DNA from: an uncultured Lachnospiraceae bacterium
GTDB lineage: Bacteria > Bacillota > Clostridia > Lachnospirales > Lachnospiraceae
Direction of reading: 5' to 3'
DNA: 64,000 bases
Assembly: GCA_947626915.1 (NCBI GenBank)
Contig: CANQUA010000006.1
Span: 1 to 64,000 of the forward strand
Of this stretch, positions 45,429 through 53,930 are shown in pieces. Both the position numbers and the translations under genes were made by a program. The notes under the pieces are model-generated. The model ran no database searches and had not been told where the DNA came from. It saw nothing but the letters and a program-made list of their open reading frames with translations. How positions within the stretch are numbered: position 1 is the stretch's first letter; each line of letters opens with the position of its first letter.

Positions 45429-45802
45429 CAGGAACTGCGCAAGCCGCAGCCTCGCATATCCGCACATTTATCTTTTGTAAAAGCTGTAAGTGGATTCTGC
45501 CGGAGAAAATCCGGCGGGAATACCGAAAACAAATGACTGTTCAATCAGAAGTATACCAGACCGTGAGAAAAACCGCAAGCAATTTTTCACGGCGTCAAAC
45601 CGGCATCAGGAATTCCCGCTGCCAAAATACCCGCTGTCAAACTGTCAGAATACCGTCCTTCAAAAGCACTTTTTGTCCGCCGATTTTTTACGCCGGAAAA
45701 CAGAAAACGGACTCCGAAAAGTCCGCAATCCGCAGCTTATATAAACTTACATAAAACTACAGCCCCAAACCTCAGAAATCTTGCCCGCCCTGCCGCCTGA
45801 CG

Positions 45803-46561
45803 CTAAAGAAACAATTCATTTTCCTTACGCCCGGAACACGCCTTTTTGATCGCCAATGCCGCAGCGGATACCATCACGCCGTTGACCTTCCGCGCTTTCT
45901 GAGGACAGACAAAAACGCACCGCATACAGGAAATGCACGTTTTCCCATCCGTTATCCTGGGATTTTCGGGATTGATCGCCTGCGCGGGACATTGCTTCGC
46001 GCAGAGACCGCATTCTGTGCAGGAAGAATCTGCTTTCGGCACAAGGCCGACGCCGCCGGCCTTTTTGTAAGGCCGGTTCCCGGGAATAACCGGCTTCCTC
46101 CGATCGCCTCTTTGGAGTTTCTCATGGATCTTCCCTGCAAAGCCGGCCAGCTGCTCACAGTCCGCACGATCCGGCCGCCCCGCCGCGTACTGATGCATGA
46201 TGGAATGCTCCGCAACGGCTGAAACCGCGGCGATCACCTGAAATCCGCACGCTTCCGCGGCATCTTCCATCTGAACCAGCGTGTCCTCATAGGCCCGGTT
46301 CCCATAAACGGCGGCCAATATACAGTTCGCCCCGTTCCCCCTGATTTTGCCAAGCCTTTCCAGCGCGAGCCGCGGGGCAAGCCCTCCAAACGACGGCATT
46401 GCAATCAGCACCACATCCTCCGGCTGAAAAACGATTTTCGAATCATCCGTATCCGCGGCCGAAAGATCGATGGTATCGGCAGACGGCCAATCTTTTGTAA
46501 TCGCTTCCGAGACTTTTTCCGTTCCTCCCGTGGGGCTGAAAAGGATTTTCACATATTTCAT
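45803..46561 (-). CDS. EFR1-family flavodoxin-ferredoxin
   Basis: 252 aa fusion. N-terminal flavodoxin-like half with the FMN phosphate loop FSPTGGTEKVSEAI and MPSFGGLAPRLALERL. C-terminal pair of [4Fe-4S] clusters in CTECGLCAKQCP and CISCMRCVFVCP. An intracellular electron carrier; the partner is unknown. Divergent from the Rrf2 regulator gene, with a perfect promoter and two inverted-repeat sites between them, so it is probably the regulator's target. AGGAGG precedes the ATG. Confidence 0.92.
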   Translation of the reverse strand: MKYVKILFSPTGGTEKVSEAITKDWPSADTIDLSAADTDDSKIVFQPEDVVLIAMPSFGGLAPRLALERLGKIRGNGANCILAAVYGNRAYEDTLVQMEDAAEACGFQVIAAVSAVAEHSIMHQYAAGRPDRADCEQLAGFAGKIHEKLQRGDRRKPVIPGNRPYKKAGGVGLVPKADSSCTECGLCAKQCPAQAINPENPRITDGKTCISCMRCVFVCPQKARKVNGVMVSAAALAIKKACSGRKENELFL

Positions 46562-46580
46562 AAACCCATTCCTCCTGTGA

Positions 46581-46599
46581 TGTAAAATTTAGAATTACA
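46581..46599. promoter_or_regulatory. Putative Rrf2 operator 1
   Basis: TGTAA-N9-TTACA (extended GATGTAA/TTACATC), lying at and just downstream of the expected start of the EFR1 transcript. Confidence 0.6.
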
Positions 46600-46608
46600 T
46601 CTTCGTTC

Positions 46609-46637
46609 ATTATACTGCCGGAATGGTGTAATGTCAA
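46609..46637 (-). promoter_or_regulatory. Consensus promoter of the EFR1 gene
   Basis: TTGACA (46632-46637), 17-base spacer, TATAAT (46609-46614). Confidence 0.9.
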
Positions 46638-46645
46638 CCTTTACA
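46627..46645. promoter_or_regulatory. Putative Rrf2 operator 2
   Basis: TGTAA-N9-TTACA, same arms and spacing as operator 1. It covers the -35 box of the EFR1 promoter and the -35 of the Rrf2 promoter. Confidence 0.6.
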
Positions 46646-46668
46646 ACAGGACAGAATTTTGATAAAAT
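46640..46668 (+). promoter_or_regulatory. Promoter of the Rrf2 gene
   Basis: TTTACA (46640-46645), 17-base spacer, TAAAAT (46663-46668). Its -35 is the right arm of operator 2. Confidence 0.7.
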
Positions 46669-46690
46669 AACGGCGGGAGGACAGACGCTT

Positions 46691-47131
46691 ATGCAGATCA
46701 GTAAAAAATGTTCCATCGCCATCCATTGCCTGGTATTTATAAATGAGTACGGACGGCAGAGAAAAGTCACCAGCGAACTACTGTCGCTGTCAACCGGATG
46801 CAACCCGGTAATCATCCGCAATATCCTGAGTTCCCTGAAAAAAGCAGGCATCGTTGCGGTCCCGCCCGGGACGGGCGGCGCTACCATAGAACCGCCCCTG
46901 GAGGAGATTTCATTATACCAGATATGTCGGGCGGTGGAGCCGGACGCCATCAGCAAGCTGATCGGGATACATTCTTCCGCCTCTTTGCTCTGTCCGGTCG
47001 GAAGAAACATCGGCCGCGTCCTCGGAAACGCCTACCAGACAGTCCAGGAGGATCTGGCCGACAGTCTGAAGCGCATTTCTCTGCAGAATATAGTCGACGA
47101 ATACCATGCAGTCCTTGCTCAGGCGGAGTGA
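46691..47131 (+). CDS. Rrf2-family transcriptional regulator (YwnA-like)
   Basis: Start at ATG 46691 (MQISKKCSIAIHCLVFINEY) with GGGAGG upstream; 146 aa. The winged helix-turn-helix is clear (VTSELLSLSTGCNPVIIRNILSSLKKAGIV). The region that carries three cluster-binding cysteines in IscR/NsrR has only one here (SASLLCPVGRNIG), as in YwnA-type members, so sensing by an Fe-S cluster is doubtful; thiol or ligand sensing is possible. Likely represses itself and the divergent EFR1 gene through the TGTAA-N9-TTACA sites. Its last 13 bases overlap the end of the convergent GH43 gene. Confidence 0.9.
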   Translation: MQISKKCSIAIHCLVFINEYGRQRKVTSELLSLSTGCNPVIIRNILSSLKKAGIVAVPPGTGGATIEPPLEEISLYQICRAVEPDAISKLIGIHSSASLLCPVGRNIGRVLGNAYQTVQEDLADSLKRISLQNIVDEYHAVLAQAE

Positions 47132-48159
47132 ACCTTTTCCGTAAGCACTCCGGTGCGCAGCTCCATCCTCTCCCGCGCCTCTTTTTCTCCGCAGGACGGC
47201 GTCGGCTGCAGGCCGGTGGTCGGTCCCTGAATAAAAAGCTTCCCGTCCTCCGTAAACCCGGCCCGGTCCAGATTGGGACGTCTGGCCGCCGACGGATTGA
47301 GCGGATCGCAATGGGAATGATACATCGCCCAAAGCTCCGTCCCGTCCGGCGATACCGTAAAGCTGTGGTGCCCCGGCCCCGAAACATCCCCGCGTTTTCT
47401 GCCGGTCTCAAAATTCACAGACGCAAGGATCGGATTCTCCTCCGCTTTCACAAACGGCCCCAGCGGTCCATCCGCCGCCGCATATCCGACTGCGTAAGCC
47501 GGACCCGCATAAAAATTGGCGGAATAACTCAGATAATACCGCCCGCGATATTTAAGCATTTCCGGTCCCTCGTTCCAAAGCGGCTCCCCCGACGTCAGCT
47601 CCCAGTCCTGCCGCGGCGTCAGCAGCTTCACCGGCTCCCCAACCGTCTCCGTCAGATCGTCGCTCAGCCGGATCCCATAGATCTCGCTGGTTTTCTTTCC
47701 ATCCGCTGTATTTTCCGAACAATCCCTGGAATAATACAAATACTTCTTCCCGTCCTCGTCTGCCAGCACATTGGCATCAATGGCCGCGTACCCAAAATCA
47801 AACAGCGGGGCATTTTTGATGTTTTTAAACGGTCCTGCCGGGTGCTTTGACACAGCCAGCCCGATGCGCAGGCTCCCCGCGCGGTTCCTCGCGGAATAAA
47901 ACATGTAATACCGGTCCTCATATTCCACGACCTCCGGCGCCCAGAACGTCTTTCCCGCGCCGCACCAGTCGCTTTCCCGCGCCAGAAAGCAGACCGTCCG
48001 GTCTTCCCAATGCACCAGGTCCTCTGATCTCCAGCAATCGTAGCCGTCCTTTCCCGTGGTACCGTAAAGATAATACATGCCTGTCTTCGTCTTCAGTACG
48101 AACGGATCCGCGACAGACAGTTCCTTCAACTCTTCATTGGAAAAAAAATAATCCTTCAT
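47119..48159 (-). CDS. Cytosolic GH43-family glycosidase
   Basis: Start at ATG 48159 (MKDYFFSNEELKELSVADPF); 346 aa, no signal peptide. Five-bladed beta-propeller with the GH43 catalytic acids recognisable: ADPF Asp (base), AIDANVL Asp (modulator) and LWNEGPEM Glu (acid). GH43 enzymes usually remove arabinose or xylose; specificity is not readable. About 60 percent identical by eye to the secreted lipoprotein two genes upstream, so the pair may act on polymer outside and oligomer inside. Last gene of the leftward catabolic locus. Confidence 0.9.
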   Translation of the reverse strand: MKDYFFSNEELKELSVADPFVLKTKTGMYYLYGTTGKDGYDCWRSEDLVHWEDRTVCFLARESDWCGAGKTFWAPEVVEYEDRYYMFYSARNRAGSLRIGLAVSKHPAGPFKNIKNAPLFDFGYAAIDANVLADEDGKKYLYYSRDCSENTADGKKTSEIYGIRLSDDLTETVGEPVKLLTPRQDWELTSGEPLWNEGPEMLKYRGRYYLSYSANFYAGPAYAVGYAAADGPLGPFVKAEENPILASVNFETGRKRGDVSGPGHHSFTVSPDGTELWAMYHSHCDPLNPSAARRPNLDRAGFTEDGKLFIQGPTTGLQPTPSCGEKEARERMELRTGVLTEKVHSA

Positions 48160-48239
48160 GTGATTTTGTTCCCCTTTTGTAAATGAATCTGCCATTCCGC
48201 GGCAGACGCTTTGCCGTCTTCTTCCGCGTACAATCCCGG

Positions 48240-49505
48240 TCATTCCAGATGGAGCCGCACGCCGGACCGCGCCAGCCCCTGCTGCAGCCTTTCGACAGAC
48301 AGCTCCGCAAGGCCGGTCTTCCCCTTTACGCAGAATGCCGCGGCCATTCCCGCCGCCTGCCCGGTCGCCGCGGCCGCAGGAATGACTCTTACCACATCCC
48401 AGGCCCATCCCGCCGCCGATACGGTGCGGCCGGCCGTTATCATATTTGAATATTCCCGGCAATACAGGATCCTGAGCGGAAGCTCATAGCAGCGGCCGCT
48501 GTGCAGGAAATCGCCCGTCACCCCGACGGAATCCTCAAAATGCCTTCCGCAATCTTCTTCCGTCAGCGTATACATTCCCTCCAGCCGGCACACCTTCCGC
48601 AGCTGAGGCATGGAAGGAGCCGCGCATATATCCCTTTCCAGGCGCGGCGTCGCCTGCAGATACGCAAAAAGCAGTTTTCGTCCGGCCATCATAAACGCCG
48701 TGATTTCCTCGGCGCTGCTTCCGCACAGCAGCGGAAAATCTTCCGGCTGTCCTTTTCCCTGCATACCCGCTCCCAGACAGAGCCAGCGACTGTATTTCTG
48801 TATCCGTCCGCTGTCCGCCGCCTGCCTGCAGCCCGCGCCGTCCGTAAGATGCGCCACATAGGAAAGATAATTCTCTCCGTTCTCAAAGGGCGCCCCCGCG
48901 CCGCGCATCACCTGCAGATCTCCCACCGCGTCCACCACGAATCCGGTCTTATAGAAGCCGCGCCCGGTCTTATTCTCCACGATTACCCCTTCGCAGCTTT
49001 GCCCGTTCCTGACCGTCCTGACCACCTGCGTGTCCAAAAGCAGCTCCACGCCGCTTTCCGCCGTCCAGCGGTCCAGCGCCGCCGAAAAAATTGCCGGCGA
49101 GAAAAACGTCCCGCAGCGTTCTTTTTTCGGGAACAGGACGGAATCTTCCGATTCGCCGCCGGCCTCTGCGGCCCGCTCCGCGATATCCGCCGGATCGGAC
49201 TGACTTTTCCAGCCCTCCGGCAGGGAATCATACCCATACCGGACCGCCAGGCGCAGCAGCTCCTCCGGCATCCCGTACATGAGTTTTTTCCCTTTGCCGT
49301 CACAGATCGGCTCAAACCAGTTGATCAGCCCCGCCGTCGCCAATCCGCCCAGCTGAACGCTTTTTTCGATCAGCAGTACCCTTACGCCGTTTCTTGCCGC
49401 GGATACCGCCGCGCAGACGCCGCTTATGCCGCCTCCGCAGACGATTACGTCATATTCCCCTCTGAGCGGCGTTTCAAGCCGCTCGTCAAGACAATATCCG
49501 TTCAT
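48240..49505 (-). CDS. FAD-dependent oxidoreductase (FAD_oxidored type)
   Basis: Start at ATG 49505 (MNGYCLDERLETPLRGEYDV) with GGAGGG upstream; 421 aa. Dinucleotide fold VIVCGGGISGVCAAVSAARNG, LIEKSVQLGGLATAGLINWF, GFVVDAVGDLQVMRGAG and a C-terminal FAD loop (SNMITAGRTVSAAGWAWDVVRVIP). Members of this family recur in gut-bacterial glycan loci with no proven reaction; oxidation of a sugar or cyclitol hydroxyl is a reasonable guess. It sits between two GH43 genes in the same orientation. Confidence 0.88.
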   Translation of the reverse strand: MNGYCLDERLETPLRGEYDVIVCGGGISGVCAAVSAARNGVRVLLIEKSVQLGGLATAGLINWFEPICDGKGKKLMYGMPEELLRLAVRYGYDSLPEGWKSQSDPADIAERAAEAGGESEDSVLFPKKERCGTFFSPAIFSAALDRWTAESGVELLLDTQVVRTVRNGQSCEGVIVENKTGRGFYKTGFVVDAVGDLQVMRGAGAPFENGENYLSYVAHLTDGAGCRQAADSGRIQKYSRWLCLGAGMQGKGQPEDFPLLCGSSAEEITAFMMAGRKLLFAYLQATPRLERDICAAPSMPQLRKVCRLEGMYTLTEEDCGRHFEDSVGVTGDFLHSGRCYELPLRILYCREYSNMITAGRTVSAAGWAWDVVRVIPAAAATGQAAGMAAAFCVKGKTGLAELSVERLQQGLARSGVRLHLE

Positions 49506-49570
49506 GTTTCCCTCCGATTTTCCGTAACCCCTCTGCCGTTTTTCCGGCTCCAGGGTCTCCCGGCTGTCCT

Positions 49571-50881
49571 CTATTCCTCTTTCCTCGACGGTACCGGCTG
49601 CGGCCCGGTAGTCGGGCCCGAAATATACAGTCTGCCATCCTCCGTGAACCCCGCCCGGTCCAGATTGAACCGCCGTCCGTTTTTGGGATTGGCCGGATCG
49701 ATATGCGAATGATAGGCCACCCACAGCTCCGTGCCGTCCGGCGACACGGTAAAACTGTGGTGTCCGGTCCCGGATACATCCTCACGGCTCTGTCCGTACG
49801 GCTCCGTCATGGATGTCAGGATCGGATTCTCCTGTGCTTTCACAAAAGGACCCAGCGGCGAATCCGCCACCGCATATCCCACGCCGTAAGCCGGACTGAC
49901 ATAGTAATTGGCGGAATAGCTCAGATAATATTTCCCGTCATATTTGATCATCTCCGGCCCCTCATTCCAGAGAGGATTGCCGGAAGCCAGTTCCCAGGGC
50001 TGTTCCGGCGTCAGCAGCTTCACCGGCTCTCCCTCGATCCCGGAAAAATCATCTTTCAGAACCGCTCCGTAAATTTCACTGGTTTTCTTCCCGTTCACCA
50101 CATTTTCGGAACAATCCCTCGAATAGTAAAGATATTTCGCTCCGTCGTCGTCGATCAGCACATTTGCGTCGATCACTGCGTAACCCGGATCAAACAGCGG
50201 TTCGTTTTTCAGATCCTGAAACAGTCCGTCCGGCCTGTCGCACACGGCGGCTCCGATGCGCAGACTGCCCTCACGGTTTTTGGAGGTATAAAACATATAA
50301 TAACTGTCCTCATATTCCACTACCTCCGGGGCCCAGAATGTCCCGCTCGCGCCGCACCATTCGCTGCCAAAGATCATAAAGCAGGTACGCCTGTCTGTCC
50401 AGTTCAGCAGGTCTTCCGATTTCATGCAGGAGAAGCCCTTGCCTCCTGTAGTACCATAAAGATAATACATGCCGTCCGACGCTTTCAGGACGAAGGGATC
50501 CGCAATCTTCAGGCTTTTAAACCGTTCATTGGAAAAATATCCTTCCGGCAGGATCTCCTCTGTCTCTTCCGTTTCCGTCCCGGTCCGGCCCGCAGTCTCC
50601 CCGTCCTCCAACGCAGACGTTTCCGTCTCAGTCTGGGAAGACGTCTCTCCTGTCTCCGGCCGGGACATCTCTTCCGTTTCCGCCTGGACCATGGTTTCCT
50701 CTGCGCCGGACCGCGTCGCGGCATCCTCCGCCGCATCCGCCATCGCTGCCGCATCCTCCGTAGGAGCGGCAGATTTCTCCGGTACTTCCGCGGAAATATT
50801 CGTCCTGCCGCATCCCGGCACTGCCGATACGCACAGCAAAACCATGATCCATACCGGCCATTTCCCTGTTCTTTTTTTCAT
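49571..50881 (-). CDS. Lipoprotein GH43 glycosidase
   Basis: 436 aa. Signal peptide with lipobox VPGC, then a ~90-residue Glu/Thr/Ala-rich linker (ETEEMSRPETGETSSQTETE) and a GH43 propeller with IADPFVL, VIDANVLIDDDG and LWNEGPEM carrying the three catalytic acids. The catalytic domain is a close paralogue of the cytosolic enzyme at 47119-48159. Expected to be tethered to the outer face of the membrane and to act before transport. It follows the 997-aa lipoprotein gene by 50 bases. Confidence 0.92.
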   Translation of the reverse strand: MKKRTGKWPVWIMVLLCVSAVPGCGRTNISAEVPEKSAAPTEDAAAMADAAEDAATRSGAEETMVQAETEEMSRPETGETSSQTETETSALEDGETAGRTGTETEETEEILPEGYFSNERFKSLKIADPFVLKASDGMYYLYGTTGGKGFSCMKSEDLLNWTDRRTCFMIFGSEWCGASGTFWAPEVVEYEDSYYMFYTSKNREGSLRIGAAVCDRPDGLFQDLKNEPLFDPGYAVIDANVLIDDDGAKYLYYSRDCSENVVNGKKTSEIYGAVLKDDFSGIEGEPVKLLTPEQPWELASGNPLWNEGPEMIKYDGKYYLSYSANYYVSPAYGVGYAVADSPLGPFVKAQENPILTSMTEPYGQSREDVSGTGHHSFTVSPDGTELWVAYHSHIDPANPKNGRRFNLDRAGFTEDGRLYISGPTTGPQPVPSRKEE

Positions 50882-50931
50882 ACTTTCTCCTTGCCGGACA
50901 GAACCGCCCCGTTTCCGGCCATCGCCGCCTG

Positions 50932-53925
50932 TCAGTTGGCTCCGTTTCCCGTTACATCGTCAAATCCTCTGACTTTTTCGCCGAGCGGCATGGGATTCAC
51001 CGGCATGGTAAACGTAGTGGAAAGCGGCGACGGATGCCCGTCTTCGCCGATATGCACGCCGCTCTCATCCACCGTATACGGTTCCACGAAATAATACCGT
51101 CCGCTCGACGTGTTCTTTCCCAGATAACCGTGATAAACGATATACCTGGTCTTTCCGTCCGGCGCATCCAGAAACCGCGGGATGCCGACGCCGCATACCT
51201 CGTCGCTTTTGGAAAAAATCGGCACAGGCGATTTTTCCCAGCTTTCCGCCGACAGGATATCGCCTCCCAGATAAGTCATCTGGCCCATCTTATATCCCGG
51301 CGTCCAATATCCGCTTCCGCAGTAAACCACAAACAATCTGCCGTCTTCGCTGACTACCGGCGCTATGCCTTCCACCACGGCAGGATACCATTTCTGCTGC
51401 GTCTCGGAATAGCCGTAGCCTTCACGTTCCCAGTCGTATTCCGGTGTGATCAGCTCCAGCGCCTTCCCCGCAGTCGTCCAGGGATTCTCCATCTCCGTCA
51501 AGTAGATCATCTGATGGAAATCAGCCGTTCCCCGTCCTGTTTCCCCGGTCAGAAAAGCATAGGCTTTCCCGTCGTAGTGCATGGTATTGATTCCGATAAG
51601 CGCTTCGCTCCCGTTATAGTCTTCATTTCCGATCACGAACGCTTCCGGTACGCCGAGTTCGCCCGTAACCGGATTGACCCAGTCCCCTTCTAAGTCATCC
51701 GAAGTGCATTTTAATACGTAAGTGCGGCGGCTCGGCCCGGTGATCGTACTGGTTTTGCCGTTGTCCATCGCACGGCTGAAGGTTGAAAAATATGCGTACC
51801 ATCCCGCGTACTCCGCGCCAAATTCCTCTTCTGCGTAGTAGGTAAGCTCAGAGGGCCAGGGACAATTGATCCTTCCTTCCATGGCGTCATACGCAGCCTG
51901 AGCGGTCCGGTCAAAAAATTCTTCCTCAACCGAATAAATCAGATCCGGCAAATTGGCCGCCTTATAGATTCCGAAGATATCTCCGGTGGGCGTTGGCAGA
52001 GAATAATACATCCCGCCGGCAAACGCCATATGCGGATCCGCTCCCACGCAGATCGGATTCTGCCAGGAAAACGTACCGTCCTCCTCGCGGCTCAGATCCG
52101 CATCACCCAGGACAGTCAGCCGGGACGCCGCGTTCCCGGGGAAGCGGCCGCTTCCTTCCAAATCTGTCAGATGCGAAAAATCGCCGCCGGAAACCGTAAC
52201 GTCAAAGCTGCCGTTCACCGTCGTTTCATACCGCGTGGCGGCCCGGATTTTTCCGTAAAACCGGCCGTCCTCGATATTTACGCGGATCCCGCCGTCAAAG
52301 GTTTCGCCCGCATACGAATCCAGACCATATACGCCTCCGTAGAAGCAGCCGCCTTTAATGGTCAGAACGCCTTCTCCCGTCTGGCTGCCCGATCCCATCG
52401 CGCATACCTTCCCATAAAAATCACCCCCGGTGATCGTCAGCGAAACGGACAGATCCGAAAAGTTTGCGGCAAAGCCCTCGGTAGGTGTGTTTGCGCCATA
52501 CACCTGATTCCATGTACCGCTCTCTACCGTCAGATCCGTGCCCGACAGTCCGGAAACGATTTTCGCGCCTCCGATCAGGGACGGGTACACCGCTGCTTCC
52601 GGCGCAAGGATACATTCCACCCCGTCGCCGATGCGCGCCCTGTGCCCGTTAAAGGAAATCCACGACGAATCGCTCTGCACATAGAGATTCAGCCTTTCAA
52701 GCGTGACCGGCGCCTCAAAAGAAAGCCCTTCCGAAATACAAAGCTCCGCGCCGTTGTTCCGGTAATCCGCCCCATCGAAGACAGAGGTCAGCGTATAGCT
52801 CCCCTCCGAAGCCGGCAGATTCGCGATCCTCGGCAGGCTCACCGGGCCGCAGAGAACAATCGTGCCGCCCTCCGGCAGCAGGGCATACGCCTCCTCCAGC
52901 CCGGCCGCAGCACTCTCAGGGGAAAACCCTCCGCCGCTTCCTCCATCGCATACGTATACCTCCGACTGTCTCCTGACCGTCGCAAATTTCTCCGCCAGCC
53001 GCAGGACAAGCGCCTCATCCGCCAGCGGCAGGGAAACCAGCTCCGAGGAACCGCAGTCCTGAATGGACAAATCTCCGATACTGCCGCCGCCAAGCATCAT
53101 CTGAAAACGGTCCGCCGCATCTTGCACCGTCATATCGCCGAGCGTTCCGCCGTTTATTTCCGCGGTCACCGTGTCTCCGCTGAGGGTAAGGGCTGCAACG
53201 CTCCCGCCGTCCAGCCGAATCCGGCTGCCAGATGCCGACGCAAAGTCCCCGCCCGCTACTGTCAGATTTCCGCCCTCGAGCGAAAGCGTACCGTCTGACA
53301 CGCACGACCGGGCAAATACCGCCTCATGCGTGCCGGCACATATTACCGCATGACCGCCCAGCGTAATCCGTTCAAAAGAGGCGTCGCCTCCCAGCGTAAA
53401 TTTCCCCTCCAGCGTCAGGCTGCCGCCGCGGTAGCGGACCGGTTCCGCGTGCACCGGTTCGGTAAAATCCGCCGCCGTGTATTCGCCGTCAATGATAATG
53501 TCCCCGCCGCCGTCCAGTTTTTCAAAAGCAGCTTCCAGACTGCCAAGTGGCTGGCCGCGGCTGCCGTCCCCGGTTCCGCCCGCCGCCACATATACCACGC
53601 CGGAGCGGACGGCCGGGTCGGATGCACCGGAAGTTCCGGAACCGGACGGGGATATTTCCGGTGTGCTTTCCGACGGCGCATCCGGCGCGGAAACAGACCC
53701 GTTTTCCGCCGTCCCGGCAGGCGTCCCGTTCCCCTCCGCGTCTTCCGTCCCGCTGTCCGCCTTTCCGGCAGAGCTTTCCGGGCCGGATGCCGATGTACCG
53801 GAAGCTTCCGTTTCCGGGCTGCCGGGATTTTTTCCGCACGCCGCCAGGAACACGGACAGCGCCAGCATCAGACAAAAAGCTGTCCTCATTTTCCTGCAGT
53901 GCCTTTTCTTCACTGTCTTCCCCAT
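50932..53925 (-). CDS. Large lipoprotein: beta-helix-like region plus GH43-like domain, 997 aa
   Basis: Start at ATG 53925 (MGKTVKKRHCRKMRTAFCLM), with AAAGGA eight bases upstream. Lipobox LAAC, then a Ser/Gly/Pro/Glu-rich linker of ~100 residues. Residues ~130-640 repeat short strands with Gly/Asp turns (GGSLTLEGKFTLGGDASFERITLGGHAVI, LEGGNLTVAGGDFAS), typical of a right-handed beta-helix. From ~650 a GH43-like propeller follows (NPICVGADPHMAFAGGMYYS … EGIAPVVSEDGRLFVVYCGSG). It could bind and cleave a surface polysaccharide. Five bases after the permease gene. Confidence 0.8.
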   Translation of the reverse strand: MGKTVKKRHCRKMRTAFCLMLALSVFLAACGKNPGSPETEASGTSASGPESSAGKADSGTEDAEGNGTPAGTAENGSVSAPDAPSESTPEISPSGSGTSGASDPAVRSGVVYVAAGGTGDGSRGQPLGSLEAAFEKLDGGGDIIIDGEYTAADFTEPVHAEPVRYRGGSLTLEGKFTLGGDASFERITLGGHAVICAGTHEAVFARSCVSDGTLSLEGGNLTVAGGDFASASGSRIRLDGGSVAALTLSGDTVTAEINGGTLGDMTVQDAADRFQMMLGGGSIGDLSIQDCGSSELVSLPLADEALVLRLAEKFATVRRQSEVYVCDGGSGGGFSPESAAAGLEEAYALLPEGGTIVLCGPVSLPRIANLPASEGSYTLTSVFDGADYRNNGAELCISEGLSFEAPVTLERLNLYVQSDSSWISFNGHRARIGDGVECILAPEAAVYPSLIGGAKIVSGLSGTDLTVESGTWNQVYGANTPTEGFAANFSDLSVSLTITGGDFYGKVCAMGSGSQTGEGVLTIKGGCFYGGVYGLDSYAGETFDGGIRVNIEDGRFYGKIRAATRYETTVNGSFDVTVSGGDFSHLTDLEGSGRFPGNAASRLTVLGDADLSREEDGTFSWQNPICVGADPHMAFAGGMYYSLPTPTGDIFGIYKAANLPDLIYSVEEEFFDRTAQAAYDAMEGRINCPWPSELTYYAEEEFGAEYAGWYAYFSTFSRAMDNGKTSTITGPSRRTYVLKCTSDDLEGDWVNPVTGELGVPEAFVIGNEDYNGSEALIGINTMHYDGKAYAFLTGETGRGTADFHQMIYLTEMENPWTTAGKALELITPEYDWEREGYGYSETQQKWYPAVVEGIAPVVSEDGRLFVVYCGSGYWTPGYKMGQMTYLGGDILSAESWEKSPVPIFSKSDEVCGVGIPRFLDAPDGKTRYIVYHGYLGKNTSSGRYYFVEPYTVDESGVHIGEDGHPSPLSTTFTMPVNPMPLGEKVRGFDDVTGNGAN

Positions 53926-53930
53926 CCTCT

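Larger units (their letters stand above)
45130..45802. other. 673-bp gene-free tract with repeats
   Basis: Upstream of the Rpn-like gene and downstream of the EFR1 gene. From left: its promoter, two 22-bp direct copies of GGTTCGCCAGCCAAAA (45188-45232), the 33-34 bp minisatellite, then AT-richer sequence with small stems (CGGACT..AGTCCG near 45709-45724). Track ORFs here are repeat translations without SD and are not called. Confidence 0.6.

Noticed and set aside
45148-45467. Overlapping ORFs on both strands through the repeats
   Set aside because: Leu/Cys/Ala- or Gln/Arg-rich repeat translations without ribosome sites; the 33/34 alternation breaks frames.
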